A stretch of DNA of 64,000 nt from Hyphomicrobiales bacterium (GTDB lineage Bacteria > Pseudomonadota > Alphaproteobacteria > Rhizobiales > Rhizobiaceae): NCBI GenBank assembly GCA_900473045.1, contig UCKS01000034.1, positions 62,001 through 126,000 of the forward strand, in the 5' to 3' direction. How positions within the stretch are numbered: the first letter of the stretch is position 1; each line of letters opens with the position of its first letter. Positions 51,495 to 64,000 of this stretch are shown here, in pieces. The notes beneath the pieces are model-generated. The model saw only the letters and a program-made list of their open reading frames with translations. It had not been told where the DNA came from and made no database searches. Made by a program: the position numbers and the translations under genes.

Positions 51495-53027
51495 ATGCGC
51501 AATATCATCGACACCGTGGAAGCGCGCCGCGCCGAGGCGCGTCTCGGCGGCGGGCAGAAGCGCATCGACGCGCAGCATGCCAAGGGCAAGCTGACGGCGC
51601 GCGAGCGCATCGAGGTGCTGCTCGACGAAGGTTCGTTCGAAGAATACGACATGTATGTCACCCACCGCGCCGTCGATTTCGGCATGGCCGAACAGAAGGT
51701 GGCCGGCGACGGCGTCGTCACCGGCTGGGGCACGATCAACGGCCGCCAGGTCTATGTCTTCTCCCAGGATTTCACCGTGCTCGGCGGCTCGCTGTCCGAG
51801 ACCCATGCGCAAAAAATCTGCAAGATCATGGACATGGCCGTGCGCAACGGCGCGCCGGTGATCGGGCTGAACGATTCCGGCGGCGCCCGCATCCAGGAAG
51901 GTGTCGCCTCGCTTGCCGGTTACGCCGAAGTGTTTCGCCGCAATGCCGAGGCATCCGGCGTCATCCCGCAGATCTCCGTCATCATGGGTCCCTGCGCCGG
52001 CGGCGCGGTCTATTCGCCCGCCATGACCGACTTCATCTTCATGGTCCGCGACACATCCTACATGTTCGTCACCGGTCCGGACGTGGTCAAGACCGTCACC
52101 AACGAGATCGTCACGGCCGAAGAACTGGGCGGCGCCGGTACCCATACGAAAAAATCCTCGGTCGCCGACGCGGCCTATGAAAACGACATCGAGACGCTGG
52201 AGCAGGTCCGGCTGCTGTTCGATTTCCTGCCACTGAACAATCGCGAAAAGCCGCCGGTCCGCCCCTTCCACGACGATCCGGCCCGCCTCGAAAACCGGTT
52301 GGACACGCTGATCCCCGACAGTTCGGCAAAGCCCTACGACATGAAGGAGCTGATCCACGCGATCGCCGACGAAGGCGATTTCTTCGAGCTTCAGGAAGCC
52401 TTTGCCCGCAACATCATCACCGGCTTCATCCGGCTGGAGGGCCAGACCGTCGGCGTCGTCGCCAACCAGCCGATGGTGCTGGCCGGGTGCCTGGATATCG
52501 ACTCATCGCGAAAAGCCGCCCGCTTCGTCCGCTTCTGCGATGCCTTCTCGATCCCGATCCTGACCCTGGTCGACGTGCCCGGCTTCCTGCCCGGCGTGGC
52601 CCAGGAATATGGCGGCGTCATCAAGCACGGCGCCAAGCTCCTGTTCGCCTATAGCCAGGCGACGGTGCCGATGGTGACGCTGATCACCCGCAAGGCCTAT
52701 GGCGGCGCCTATGACGTCATGGCCTCCAAACATATCGGCGCCGACGTCAACTATGCCTGGCCGACCGCCGAAATCGCCGTGATGGGCGCCAAGGGCGCGA
52801 CCGAAATCCTCTACCGCTCCGAACTCGGCGACGCCGAAAAGATCGCAGCCCGGACAAAGGAATACGAGGAGCGCTTCGCCAACCCCTTCGTCGCCGCCGA
52901 ACGCGGTTTTATCGACGAAGTGATCATGCCCCACTCGTCACGCCGCCGCATCGCCCGCGCCTTCGCCTCGCTGCGTGGCAAGCGGCAGGAACAGCCGTGG
53001 CGCAAGCACGATACGATTCCGCTATAG
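51495..53027 (+). CDS. pccB: propionyl-CoA carboxylase beta subunit (carboxyltransferase)
   Basis: A 510-residue carboxyltransferase subunit that moves CO2 from biotin to propionyl-CoA, forming methylmalonyl-CoA. The two crotonase-like halves are recognisable: [84 protein letters not shown] in the first; [56 protein letters not shown] and [17 protein letters not shown] in the second. The ATG at 51495 follows GGGAGGAAGC. It works with PccA, encoded 2.4 kb downstream. Confidence 0.96.
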   Translation: MRNIIDTVEARRAEARLGGGQKRIDAQHAKGKLTARERIEVLLDEGSFEEYDMYVTHRAVDFGMAEQKVAGDGVVTGWGTINGRQVYVFSQDFTVLGGSLSETHAQKICKIMDMAVRNGAPVIGLNDSGGARIQEGVASLAGYAEVFRRNAEASGVIPQISVIMGPCAGGAVYSPAMTDFIFMVRDTSYMFVTGPDVVKTVTNEIVTAEELGGAGTHTKKSSVADAAYENDIETLEQVRLLFDFLPLNNREKPPVRPFHDDPARLENRLDTLIPDSSAKPYDMKELIHAIADEGDFFELQEAFARNIITGFIRLEGQTVGVVANQPMVLAGCLDIDSSRKAARFVRFCDAFSIPILTLVDVPGFLPGVAQEYGGVIKHGAKLLFAYSQATVPMVTLITRKAYGGAYDVMASKHIGADVNYAWPTAEIAVMGAKGATEILYRSELGDAEKIAARTKEYEERFANPFVAAERGFIDEVIMPHSSRRRIARAFASLRGKRQEQPWRKHDTIPL

Positions 53028-53073
53028 CCTTGGCAGTTTCAGGGACTTCGGGTGAATAGGACGAAAGCGTGTC

Positions 53074-53643
53074 ATGTCGGCAAGTATCAGTAAATTTCTG
53101 AGTTATGTTCTGCGCCACTCGCCGGAGTGCATTGGGCTTGCGCTGGACAACCAGGGCTGGGCCAACGTGGCGGAGCTGTTGGAAAAGGCGACGATTTCCG
53201 GAACATCACTTGATGCAGCGACGTTGCGAGAAGTTGTTGCTGAAAACGAAAAGAAGCGCTTCACGCTATCCGACGACGGCACCCGCATCCGGGCCGCGCA
53301 GGGGCATTCGATTTCGGTCGATCTCGGCAGACCCGCAATCACGCCTCCGCAAACATTGTTCCATGGCACGGCGACCCGCTTTTTGCCGCCAATCATGGAA
53401 AATGGGCTGTTGCCAGGCAGCCGCCAGCAGGTCCATCTTTCAGCAGATTCCTCCACGGCAAATGCGGTTGGGCAACGGCATGGAAAGCCGGTCGTCCTGC
53501 TTGTCGCCGCCGGACGCATGTTTGCAGACGGCCATACATTCTTTCAAGCTGACAATGGCGTCTGGCTGACAGACACTGTACCGGCCATCTACATCACGCT
53601 CGACGAAACAAATTTTTCGGCAGATGGTCAGGAGCAGCAATAG
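53074..53643 (+). CDS. kptA: RNA 2'-phosphotransferase (KptA/Tpt1)
   Basis: A 189-residue NAD-dependent enzyme that removes an internal 2'-phosphate from RNA; in eukaryotes it finishes tRNA splicing. Diagnostic motifs are SKFLSYVLRHSPE (catalytic Arg-His), GWANVAELLEKA, KKRFTLSDDGTRIRAAQGHS, LFHGTATRFLPPIMENGLLPGSRQQVHLS and VLLVAAGRMFADGHTFFQADNGVWLTDTVPAIYI. Bacteria lack the splicing pathway, so its substrate here is not known. It sits between pccB and the GST gene with 46 and 76 bases on either side. Confidence 0.95.
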   Translation: MSASISKFLSYVLRHSPECIGLALDNQGWANVAELLEKATISGTSLDAATLREVVAENEKKRFTLSDDGTRIRAAQGHSISVDLGRPAITPPQTLFHGTATRFLPPIMENGLLPGSRQQVHLSADSSTANAVGQRHGKPVVLLVAAGRMFADGHTFFQADNGVWLTDTVPAIYITLDETNFSADGQEQQ

Positions 53644-53719
53644 GAAATTCCACTCCCGGCTTCCCATATGCCTATGTGCTCTCCTCTCGCGCACATCTCC
53701 CACGATCAAGGACCACACC

Positions 53720-54640
53720 ATGACCGAAAAAAACCTCGCCGATAACTTTCCCGCCGGTTACGAAGTTCCGAAAGTCTGGACATGGGACAAGGGCAATGGC
53801 GGCGCGTTTGCCAATATCAACCGGCCGATCGCCGGGCCGACGCAGGAGAAGCCGCTGCCGGTCGGAAAACATCCGCTGCAGCTCTATTCGCTGGGCACGC
53901 CGAATGGCGTCAAGGTGACGATCATGCTGGAGGAACTGCTCGCAGCAGGTCATACAGGTGCCGAATACGACGCCTGGCTGATCAAGATCGGCGATGGCGA
54001 CCAGTTCGGCTCGGGTTTTGTCGACGTCAATCCGAACTCGAAGATCCCGGCGCTGATGGACCATGCGCCCAAGGGCGGCGGTGCGCCCCTGCGCGTCTTC
54101 GAATCCGCCTCGATCCTGCTCTATCTCGCCGAAAAATTCGGTGCCTTCCTTCCGGCCGACCTGCGCGCCCGCACCGAGACGTTCAACTGGCTGTTCTGGC
54201 AGATGGGCTCGGCGCCGTTCCTCGGCGGCGGCTTCGGCCATTTCTACGCCTATGCGCCGATCCACATCAAATACGCCATCGACCGCTATGCCATGGAGGT
54301 GAAGCGCCAGCTCGACGTGCTCGACCGGCACCTGGCCGACAACCAGTTCCTGGCCGGTTCCGACTACACCATCGCCGACATGGCCACCTGGCCCTGGTAC
54401 GGCAATCTGGCGCTCGGCCAGGCCTATGGTGATGCCGGGACGTTCCTCGATGTTGCGAGCTACAAGCACGTCCAGCGCTGGACGACCGAGATCGCCGCCC
54501 GCCCGGCGGTCAAGCGCGGCCGCATGGTCAATCGCCTGAGCGGCGATCCCTCAGAACAGCTGCATGAACGCCACGACGCCTCCGACTTCGATACGAAGAC
54601 GCAGGACAAGATCGCCCCGGCCAGCGCGGCCAAGGCGTAA
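53720..54640 (+). CDS. yghU: glutathione S-transferase, YghU type
   Basis: A 306-residue nu-class GST. The thioredoxin-like N-terminal domain is HPLQLYSLGTPNGVKVTIMLEELLAAG..., with the YghU-specific leader EVPKVWTWDKGNGGAFANINRPIAGPT. PNSKIPALMDH and FESASILLYLAEKFGAFLP follow. The all-helical C-terminal domain includes GSAPFLGGGFGHFYAYAP and NQFLAGSDYTIADMATWPW. YghU proteins bind two glutathiones and reduce organic disulfides or peroxides. The start at 53720 gives the family N terminus. The next gene begins ten bases after the stop. Confidence 0.93.
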   Translation: MTEKNLADNFPAGYEVPKVWTWDKGNGGAFANINRPIAGPTQEKPLPVGKHPLQLYSLGTPNGVKVTIMLEELLAAGHTGAEYDAWLIKIGDGDQFGSGFVDVNPNSKIPALMDHAPKGGGAPLRVFESASILLYLAEKFGAFLPADLRARTETFNWLFWQMGSAPFLGGGFGHFYAYAPIHIKYAIDRYAMEVKRQLDVLDRHLADNQFLAGSDYTIADMATWPWYGNLALGQAYGDAGTFLDVASYKHVQRWTTEIAARPAVKRGRMVNRLSGDPSEQLHERHDASDFDTKTQDKIAPASAAKA

Positions 54641-54650
54641 GGAGACCACG

Positions 54651-55028
54651 ATGGCCAAGCGGCCCGAGATGACAAAACACAGGGGCTTTCCCTCCGGCTT
54701 GCCGGGCCACGGCCATCATTTCACCATCCGGCGGGCGAACGAGAAGGGCGTCACACCGCTCAAGGCGCTGCAGCGCCTCGCCCGCCCGAACTCGATCGAA
54801 CAAAAGGTCGATGCCGCCTTCCTGCATGCCCTCTGGCACCAGTTCGGCACCGAGCCGTTCGAGCGCGGCAATCTCGATGCCGGACGGTTGAACCTTTTGT
54901 TCGGCCGCGAAGTCGTGCCGGCCGAGGAGCCGTTCAACGCCACCTCCTATGAAGCGTTGCTGCGGATCGATGAACGGGTTGGGCGCAAGAACTTCCCGGA
55001 AGCTTTCGAAGACGTGTTCGAGGTGTGA
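54651..55028 (+). CDS. conserved hypothetical protein, tandem paralogue 1
   Basis: A 125-residue cytoplasmic, basic protein that I do not recognise. It is clearly a paralogue of the next gene. Shared features are MAK-PEM-KHRGFP-GL, an RRAN-K-VTPL segment, ALW--FGT-PF-RGNLD--RL--LFGRE--PAE, then SYEALL and RKNFP-AFED. The last motif block is helical. There are no Cys, no signal peptide and no membrane segment. A strong AAGGAGACC ribosome-binding site precedes it. The two genes sit in one operon-like run from the GST gene to pccA, so a link to propionyl-CoA carboxylase assembly or regulation is possible but unproven. Confidence 0.72.
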   Translation: MAKRPEMTKHRGFPSGLPGHGHHFTIRRANEKGVTPLKALQRLARPNSIEQKVDAAFLHALWHQFGTEPFERGNLDAGRLNLLFGREVVPAEEPFNATSYEALLRIDERVGRKNFPEAFEDVFEV

Positions 55029-55032
55029 CGCC

Positions 55033-55443
55033 ATGGCCAAGACCCCTGAAATGCCCAAGCATCGCGGCTTTCCGCCCGGCCTGCTCGGAACCCAGTGGCA
55101 GTTCACCCTGCGCCGGGCCAATTCCAAGGTCACCCCTTTGACGGCCTGGCCGCGGCAGCGGACCATGGATCAGACGGTGGCGCTGGCCGATATCGGCTTC
55201 GTGCAGGCGCTGTGGCAGTATTTCGGCACGACGCCGTTCCAGCGCGGCAATCTGGACGGTGAGCGGCTCTGCCGCCTGTTCGGTCGCGAACTGCTGCCGG
55301 CCGAACGCGGCTTCGATCCGGCCTCCTACGAGGCGCTGCTGAAGTTCAACGAGCCCTTGGCCCGCAAGAATTTTCCGCAGGCCTTCGAGGATGAGAAGAA
55401 GGACGCGAGCCCGGCGCGCGTCACCAGGAAAACCGCCGAATGA
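55033..55443 (+). CDS. conserved hypothetical protein, tandem paralogue 2
   Basis: A 136-residue protein about half identical to its upstream neighbour over its first 120 residues, with an added charged C-terminal tail (EDEKKDASPARVTRKTAE). All the blocks listed for paralogue 1 are kept, including FGT-PF-RGNLD and RKNFP-AFED. It begins four bases after the first gene, and its stop overlaps a possible pccA start (ATGA). Tight spacing on both sides indicates translational coupling with pccA. The function is unknown. Confidence 0.72.
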   Translation: MAKTPEMPKHRGFPPGLLGTQWQFTLRRANSKVTPLTAWPRQRTMDQTVALADIGFVQALWQYFGTTPFQRGNLDGERLCRLFGRELLPAERGFDPASYEALLKFNEPLARKNFPQAFEDEKKDASPARVTRKTAE

Positions 55444-55463
55444 GCGAGCGAGGTCAGCCATCG

Positions 55464-57467
<2,004 letters not shown>

Positions 57468-57490
57468 TGCTGTGCCGGGGAAAACTTGAG

Positions 57491-57662
57491 CCCCTCACCT
57501 ATAAAATCTAGCACTTAGCTTCGCTAAGTCCTGATTTTATGTCCTCTTCCGCAAGGGAGAGGGAAGCCGCAGCGACGGCGGCGATATATCTCCTCCTTGC
57601 GGGAGAGAAAGCAATTTCAACATCTTAGCTTCAGCTAAGTGTTAGAAATTGCAAGTGAGGGG
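57491..57662. repeat. composite palindromic element with two related inner hairpins
   Basis: CCCCTCAC (57491-57498) and GTGAGGGG (57655-57662) form the ends. Inside, a 40-base palindrome ATAAAATC...GATTTTAT (57501-57540) and a 42-base palindrome GCAATTTC...GAAATTGC (57611-57652) share the core CTTAGC-TTC(A)-GCTAAG but differ in their outer arms. Between them lie CTCTTCC-GCAA-GGGAGAG-type hairpins. Confidence 0.75.
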
Positions 57663-57773
57663 GTCCGCGTTGGAATGGGAAGGGAGAAGGGAGCGCAATT
57701 GGAAACCAAAAAATCGACCGATTCTGGCCGCCTGCATTTTCCCCGCCCAAAGCACCCGTGCCATACTCTATCC

Positions 57774-57818
57774 ATCCCGCCATCGGATACGCTGCCAGGC
57801 GTGGCAGTCAGGCGGGAT
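57774..57818. repeat. nested hairpin unit
   Basis: ATCCCGCC (57774-57781) pairs with GGCGGGAT (57811-57818), enclosing CTGCCA-GGCG-TGGCAG (57792-57807). It is part of the pccA-scpA mosaic. Confidence 0.55.
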
Positions 57819-58047
57819 CGGCGCTTGGTGCAAGGGGATGACGCAAATCCTTTCATCGGGGGTCTGCGGAAAATGGTCTCCCTCCGGCGACAGGGGAGAA
57901 GCGGTGAGGCAACGGATCGTCCTTCCCGCTTCGGATGCCCGAAAGAGCGCGCCGGGCGTGCCTGTGCGGCACACAGGGTGGCAGACGGAATGGTTTCGCC
58001 GGGCATGCCGAATGTCCGTCCGATTTCTCTTCTATCGTCCGGGTTGA

Positions 58048-58068
58048 TCCTCGGGTTTAACCCGAGGA
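58048..58068. repeat. short palindrome CCTCGGGTT-T-AACCCGAGG
   Basis: A perfect nine-base inverted repeat around a single T. It resembles the terminal hairpin of the rhizobial intergenic elements at 13.7 and 16.4 kb (TCATCCTCGGG-type ends). Confidence 0.55.
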
Positions 58069-58345
58069 CGAAGACGGCGACGGGGAATTCGGAGGCACCG
58101 GCGGTGGCCGGGTGGAGTGTTGCCGATAAATTGGTTCGGCCGGGCTCCATCGGGTCAGACGAACACCATTCTGGCACGTCACCTCAGAGGGACCCAAGTC
58201 GCAGGCAAAAACCGCTGAACGGGGCGCTGAAGGGTGCCATCTCTTCTACTCTCTCGCGGCAGCTTCCAGCGCCCCGTCCGAGTGTCCTGAAAGCAAACCC
58301 ACGGCGCGGATCGCGCGCGTGGTTGAAGGCGGTTGAGGCAGAGTT

Positions 58346-58472
58346 CTACCTCCCCCTTGAGGGGGGAGGTCGCCGCAAAGCGGCGGGTGGGGGTGATTGT
58401 CAGGGACGCTTGACGCGTCACCCCACCCCGGCACTGCGTGCCGACCCTCCCCCTCAAGGGGAGGGTGTATAT
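58346..58472. repeat. CCTCCCCCTTGAGGGG palindromic pair upstream of scpA
   Basis: CCTCCCCCTTGAGGGGGGAGG at the left and CCCTCCCCCTCAAGGGGAGGG at the right are each self-complementary. Between them GCGGGTGGGGGTGA is mirrored by TCACCCCACCCCGGC. The whole is an inverted pair around a roughly 25-base centre, ending 26 bases before scpA. Confidence 0.75.
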
Positions 58473-58497
58473 CTGATCGACGCAAGGAGACTGAGCC

Positions 58498-60639
<2,142 letters not shown>

Positions 60640-60805
60640 AGCGAGAATTCGCCACAATTAATCATCGCTGAAAAGTTGTGCTTCCGATTTCAAGGAAATG
60701 TCGCATTGTGTTCTCGTGCTCGGGTGATTCGCCTCATGTGCCTGCGTCCAGGCCGGATTGAGAGCAGAACGACAACGCTAAATGATTTAGCCGGGGGGCA
60801 GCGCA

Positions 60806-60994
60806 ATGCAGAAGCGCGACGACGTCGAAAACTGGGCAGTTTACAGGGCACAACAAATTTTGATGCGCGAGGGCATGGACCTCGCTCTGTCGGCACGCGA
60901 TTTCGACAGCGGCGCCATCAGAGCCAAGGGCAAGCTTCTCGCCATGGCGATCGCGGCCTCCCTGGTCGAAGCGTCGGCAGCCCGGGCGGATTGA
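60806..60994 (+). CDS. small hypothetical protein
   Basis: A 62-residue, probably helical protein (ENWAVYRAQQILMREGMDLALSARDFDSGAIRAKGKLLAMAIAASLVEASAARAD). A GGGGGGCAGCGCA ribosome-binding site precedes the ATG, and the composition is that of a soluble protein. I do not recognise the family. No clear neighbour relation was seen, although it sits on the same strand as scpA. Confidence 0.45.
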   Translation: MQKRDDVENWAVYRAQQILMREGMDLALSARDFDSGAIRAKGKLLAMAIAASLVEASAARAD

Positions 60995-61140
60995 CCGGGC
61001 AAGCGGAACCTTTCAGAAACCATATCGTTACCCGGCTCCACCGCCGCGTTTCACCCCCCAAATCTGGGAATTGTCAGCGCCTCCCTTGGCTCTAGACTGT
61101 TTCTTCAAATCGGGTGTGTTTCGAGCGATAGGGTGAAGCA

Positions 61141-61347
61141 ATGTCGTTTCTGTCGGACATGGCCTTGAACCAGAGTGAAATCGAAGTGGTCTGTGGCGCG
61201 CTGGAGGAATGGTGCGAGGAAACCCGCACGGCCCTCGACAGCGACGATGGCCGCGACGTCGCCACCGTGATGCTCGGCCTCTACAAGACCGGCCACGGCA
61301 CCAAGGACTCGATTCTCGAAGCGATGCGCCGGGTCAACGGCGAGTGA
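61141..61347 (+). CDS. conserved small hypothetical protein
   Basis: A 68-residue acidic, helical cytoplasmic protein (MALNQSEIEVVCGALEEWCEETRTALDSDDGRDVATVMLGLYKTGHGTKDSILEAMRRVNGE). The tidy helical pattern and normal codon use argue that it is a real gene. The upstream GATAGGGTGAAGCA gives a modest ribosome-binding site. The function is unknown. The HxlR gene follows after 46 bases. Confidence 0.55.
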   Translation: MSFLSDMALNQSEIEVVCGALEEWCEETRTALDSDDGRDVATVMLGLYKTGHGTKDSILEAMRRVNGE

Positions 61348-61393
61348 TCCCGAGCGACTTGCAGGATGCAAGCCGAGCCTCTACATAAGAGCC

Positions 61394-61840
61394 ATGCAGC
61401 GCCGGAACTTCGATGAAATGAACTGTCCCATCGCCCGCACCCTCGACCGGGTGGGCGAATGGTGGAGCATCCTCATCCTGCGCGATGTTTTCTTCGGCCG
61501 CACGAAGTTCGATGAATTCCAGAAAAGCACGGGCATCGCGCCGAACATCCTGACCCGCCGGCTGAAATCGCTGGTCGAGGCCGGCCTCCTGGAAAAACGC
61601 GCCTATCAGGACCGGCCGGTGCGCTATGAATATCTGCTGACAGACATGGGGCGCGAGATGCAGCCTTTGCTGATCGCGCTATCGATGTTCGGCAACCAGC
61701 ATTTCGCCGATCGCGGCGTCACCATGCGGTTGACCGATAAGGAAACCGGTGCCGCAGCACAACCGGTCTATATCGACAGCCTGACCGGCAAGCCGATCGA
61801 TGCCGCAAATTTCTCCCTGAAATCGGTTCACCTGGCCTGA
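61394..61840 (+). CDS. HxlR family transcriptional regulator
   Basis: A 148-residue HxlR-type winged-helix regulator. The family opening CPIARTLDRVGEWWSILILRDVFFGRTKFDEFQKSTGIAPNILTRRLKSLVEAGLLEKRAYQDRPVRYEYLLTDMGRE is fully visible, with the Cys used for redox sensing in some members (CPIA). A longer C-terminal tail (DKETGAAAQPVYIDSLTGKPIDAANF) extends it by about 40 residues beyond the minimal domain. Its target is unknown. It lies upstream of the catalase gene on the same strand, 287 bases away. Confidence 0.9.
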   Translation: MQRRNFDEMNCPIARTLDRVGEWWSILILRDVFFGRTKFDEFQKSTGIAPNILTRRLKSLVEAGLLEKRAYQDRPVRYEYLLTDMGREMQPLLIALSMFGNQHFADRGVTMRLTDKETGAAAQPVYIDSLTGKPIDAANFSLKSVHLA

Positions 61841-62127
61841 ATTTTCCCCACGAGGCTGATGGCCGTGCGATCCCCGGCCGACCGTGTCACCAACGCGATC
61901 CGTGTCAGTATGTGTGGTCCAGCGTTTGCGATAATCACCAAAACTGGAAGTGCTGGGAGGGTCCTTCAAATGCCGGATGTCCGCTGGTAGCCGCCCATCT
62001 CGCTGTGAGGCGCGGTAGCCAATAACAGCTGGCCGACCGGTGGATTTGGAAAAGCCCCACATTGAAGGGAACAAAAGGCCGCCACGGGAGATTGAGGTGC
62101 ACCCATTCCCGGTATCGGAGACCTTTC

Positions 62128-64000
62128 ATGGCCAAGACGTCAAAAACGACCTCACCTGCCAATGTCGCGACCATCCACGACCAGAAACTGCACCGTGGAG
62201 AAGGCGGAGAGCTTCACCAGATTGCCGAAGACGGTGTGCCCATCTTGACCACGGCCCAGGGTGGCCCTGTTTCTGATGATCAGAATACGCTGCGTGTTGG
62301 GCCCCGTGGCCCCACATTGATCGACGATTTCCATTTTCGCGAGAAGATTTTCCACTTCGACCATGAACGCATTCCGGAGCGGGTGGTTCATGCCAGGGGC
62401 TATGGCGCACATGGCTTCTTCGAAGCCTACGAGTCCCTGGCCGCTTATACCCGCGCCGATCTGTTCCAGCGCCCCGGCGAGAGGACCCCCGCTTTCGTGC
62501 GGTTTTCGACCGTTGCGGGCAGCAAGGGGTCGGCCGACCTTGCCCGGGACGTGCGCGGTTTCGCCGTGAAAATGTATACCAAGGAAGGAAACTGGGATCT
62601 GGTTGGCAACAATATTCCCGTGTTTTTCATCCAGGATGCCATCAAGTTCCCCGACCTGATCCACGCTGCAAAACCTGAGCCGGACCGCGCCTTTCCCCAG
62701 GCCCAGACGGCGCATGACACGTTCTGGGACTTTATCAGCCTGACACCCGAAAGCATGAACATGGTCATGTGGACCATGTCGGACAGGACCATTCCGCGCT
62801 CCTTCCGGTTCATGGAAGGTTTCGGGGTACACACGTTCCGGTTCGTCAATGCCAAGGACGAATCGACCTTCGTAAAATTCCACTGGAAACCCAAGCTGGG
62901 GCTGCAGTCGGTGGCGTGGAACGAAGCGGTCAAAATCAACGGTGCGGATCCGGACTTCCATCGGCGCGATCTCTGGCAGGCGATCCAGTCCGGCAATTTT
63001 CCGGAATGGGAGCTGCAGGTTCAGCTGTTTGACCAGGCGTTTGCCGACGGTTTCGATTTCGACGTACTCGATCCGACCAAAATCATTCCGGAGGAAATAC
63101 TACCGCCGCAGCCCGTCGGCCGCCTGGTCCTTGACCGCATGCCCGACAACTTCTTTGCCGAGACCGAGCAGGTCGCCTTTATGACCCAGAACGTACCGCC
63201 GGGCATCGACTTCAGCAATGACCCGCTGCTGCAGGGCCGGAATTTTTCCTATCTCGATACACAGCTGAAACGCCTTGGCGGACCGAACTTCACCCACCTG
63301 CCGATCAACGCGCCGAAATGTCCCTTCGCGACGTTTCAGCAGGATGGCCATATGGCCATGCGCAATCCGTCCGGCCGCGCCAACTACCAGCCGAATTCGT
63401 TTGGCGAAGGTCCAAGGGAGGCGCCCGTTCAAGGCTACCGTCATTTCCCCTCCGAGGAGCAGGGCCCGAAAGTCCGGCTGCGGCCGGAGAGTTTTGCCGA
63501 TCACTACAGCCAGGCCCGGCAGTTCTTCATCAGCCAAACCCCGCCGGAGCAGCGCCATATCGCCGCCGCTCTGATCTTCGAACTGTCGAAAGTCGAAACG
63601 CCCGTTATTCGTGAACGGATGGTCTCCCACCTGATGAATATCGACGAGACGCTTGCGAGCAAGGTCGCCCATGCCCTCGGGCTCAAGTCGATGCCGCAGC
63701 CTGCCGATGCCGCCAGGCCGACGCGTCAGGATCTGCAGCCGTCGCCGGCGCTCAGCATCGTCGAGCGTGGCCCGAAGCGGTTCGAAGGACGAAAGCTCGG
63801 CATCCTGGCGACCGACGGTGCTGACGTGCAGATTTTCAAGGCGCTGCTCGACAACCTGACCAAGCAGAAGGCGGCGTTCGAGATCATTGCCCCCAAAGTC
63901 GGTGGCGTGACTATGTCGGATGGAAGCTGGGTCGAAGCCCACCAGATGATCGACGGCGGCCCGTCCGTGCTTTACGACGCAGTCTGTCTCGTCGTTTCCG
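62128..64000 (+). CDS. katE: large-subunit monofunctional catalase (partial, cut by window edge)
   Basis: At least 624 residues of a clade II, HPII/KatE-type haem catalase that splits hydrogen peroxide. The core has the active-site His in [15 protein letters not shown], the distal Asn in [63 protein letters not shown] and the haem-Tyr region [22 protein letters not shown]. After the catalase core comes the flavodoxin-like C-terminal domain typical of large subunits ([24 protein letters not shown]), which runs off the end at 64000. The ATG at 62128 follows CGGAGACC. Confidence 0.95.
   Translation, partial: MAKTSKTTSPANVATIHDQKLHRGEGGELHQIAEDGVPILTTAQGGPVSDDQNTLRVGPRGPTLIDDFHFREKIFHFDHERIPERVVHARGYGAHGFFEAYESLAAYTRADLFQRPGERTPAFVRFSTVAGSKGSADLARDVRGFAVKMYTKEGNWDLVGNNIPVFFIQDAIKFPDLIHAAKPEPDRAFPQAQTAHDTFWDFISLTPESMNMVMWTMSDRTIPRSFRFMEGFGVHTFRFVNAKDESTFVKFHWKPKLGLQSVAWNEAVKINGADPDFHRRDLWQAIQSGNFPEWELQVQLFDQAFADGFDFDVLDPTKIIPEEILPPQPVGRLVLDRMPDNFFAETEQVAFMTQNVPPGIDFSNDPLLQGRNFSYLDTQLKRLGGPNFTHLPINAPKCPFATFQQDGHMAMRNPSGRANYQPNSFGEGPREAPVQGYRHFPSEEQGPKVRLRPESFADHYSQARQFFISQTPPEQRHIAAALIFELSKVETPVIRERMVSHLMNIDETLASKVAHALGLKSMPQPADAARPTRQDLQPSPALSIVERGPKRFEGRKLGILATDGADVQIFKALLDNLTKQKAAFEIIAPKVGGVTMSDGSWVEAHQMIDGGPSVLYDAVCLVVS

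Larger units (their letters stand above)
57468..58497. other. 1-kb gene-free mosaic of palindromic repeats between pccA and scpA
   Basis: No credible gene lies here. The open frame across it (57639-58508) is composed of repeat sequence in an unusual composition and overlaps the scpA start. At least four separate palindromic units are present, listed individually, joined by GC-rich spacer DNA. It may still be read through so that pccA and scpA are cotranscribed. Confidence 0.7.

Overview
The window is a high-GC chromosomal segment of an alphaproteobacterium of the order Rhizobiales, most likely the family Rhizobiaceae. The evidence is a set of rhizobial marker families: a RopA-type porin, a CycM-like membrane cytochrome c, DUF982, DUF2865 and BA14K proteins, the ffs-dnaX-ybaB-recR and rimP-nusA-ylxR-infB clusters, an ACTTGA-N9-TCAAGT iron-responsive operator and several rhizobial-style palindromic repeats. 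No phage, integrase, transposase, CRISPR array or rRNA operon was seen. Two genes are cut by the window edges: a TonB-dependent receptor on the left and a large-subunit catalase on the right.

Layout. 1-7.1 kb: siderophore receptor with an AraC regulator, tRNA-Ser(GGA), a lipoprotein alpha/beta hydrolase, small proteins (BON, DUF982) and an AEC transporter. 7.1-11.1 kb: cycM, kdsB, pheA, nudC and a HIT protein. 11.2-20.4 kb: SRP RNA, dnaX, ybaB, DUF2865, MOSC, recR, a lytic transglycosylase, an ArsR/SRPBCC pair and an MFS exporter; two inverted copies of one intergenic repeat flank the DUF2865-MOSC-recR part. 20.6-26.6 kb: rimP-nusA-ylxR-infB, which appears to start with an attenuator-like leader and ends in a strong terminator, with no rbfA behind it. 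26.7-30.8 kb: DoxX, SelW-like and YqaA proteins, a frameshifted BA14K pseudogene, a phosphohexomutase and tRNA-Leu(CAG). 30.9-36.7 kb: an iron/siderophore uptake locus (AraC regulator, receptor, binding protein, siderophore-interacting reductase) with an operator just upstream of the receptor. 37.0-38.6 kb: an Rrf2 regulator and a porin. 39.3-47.2 kb: an amide-utilisation operon (AmiC sensor, AmiR ANTAR antiterminator, Dpp-type ABC transporter, formamidase) whose leader carries an intrinsic terminator. 47.3-51.4 kb: an RTX-type repeat protein, and a LacI regulator divergent from a phytanoyl-CoA-dioxygenase-like gene with a perfect palindrome between them. 51.5-60.6 kb: the propionyl-CoA to succinyl-CoA pathway (pccB, pccA, methylmalonyl-CoA mutase), interrupted by kptA, a YghU-type GST, two tandem paralogous genes of unknown function and a 1-kb mosaic of palindromic repeats. 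60.7-64 kb: small hypotheticals, an HxlR regulator and a catalase.

The least explained items are the tandem paralogous pair inside the pcc cluster, the terminator-bearing leaders of the rimP and amiC operons, and the palindromic repeat mosaics. Starts were chosen from ribosome-binding sites, operon overlaps and family lengths. All product calls come from reading motifs, with no database search.
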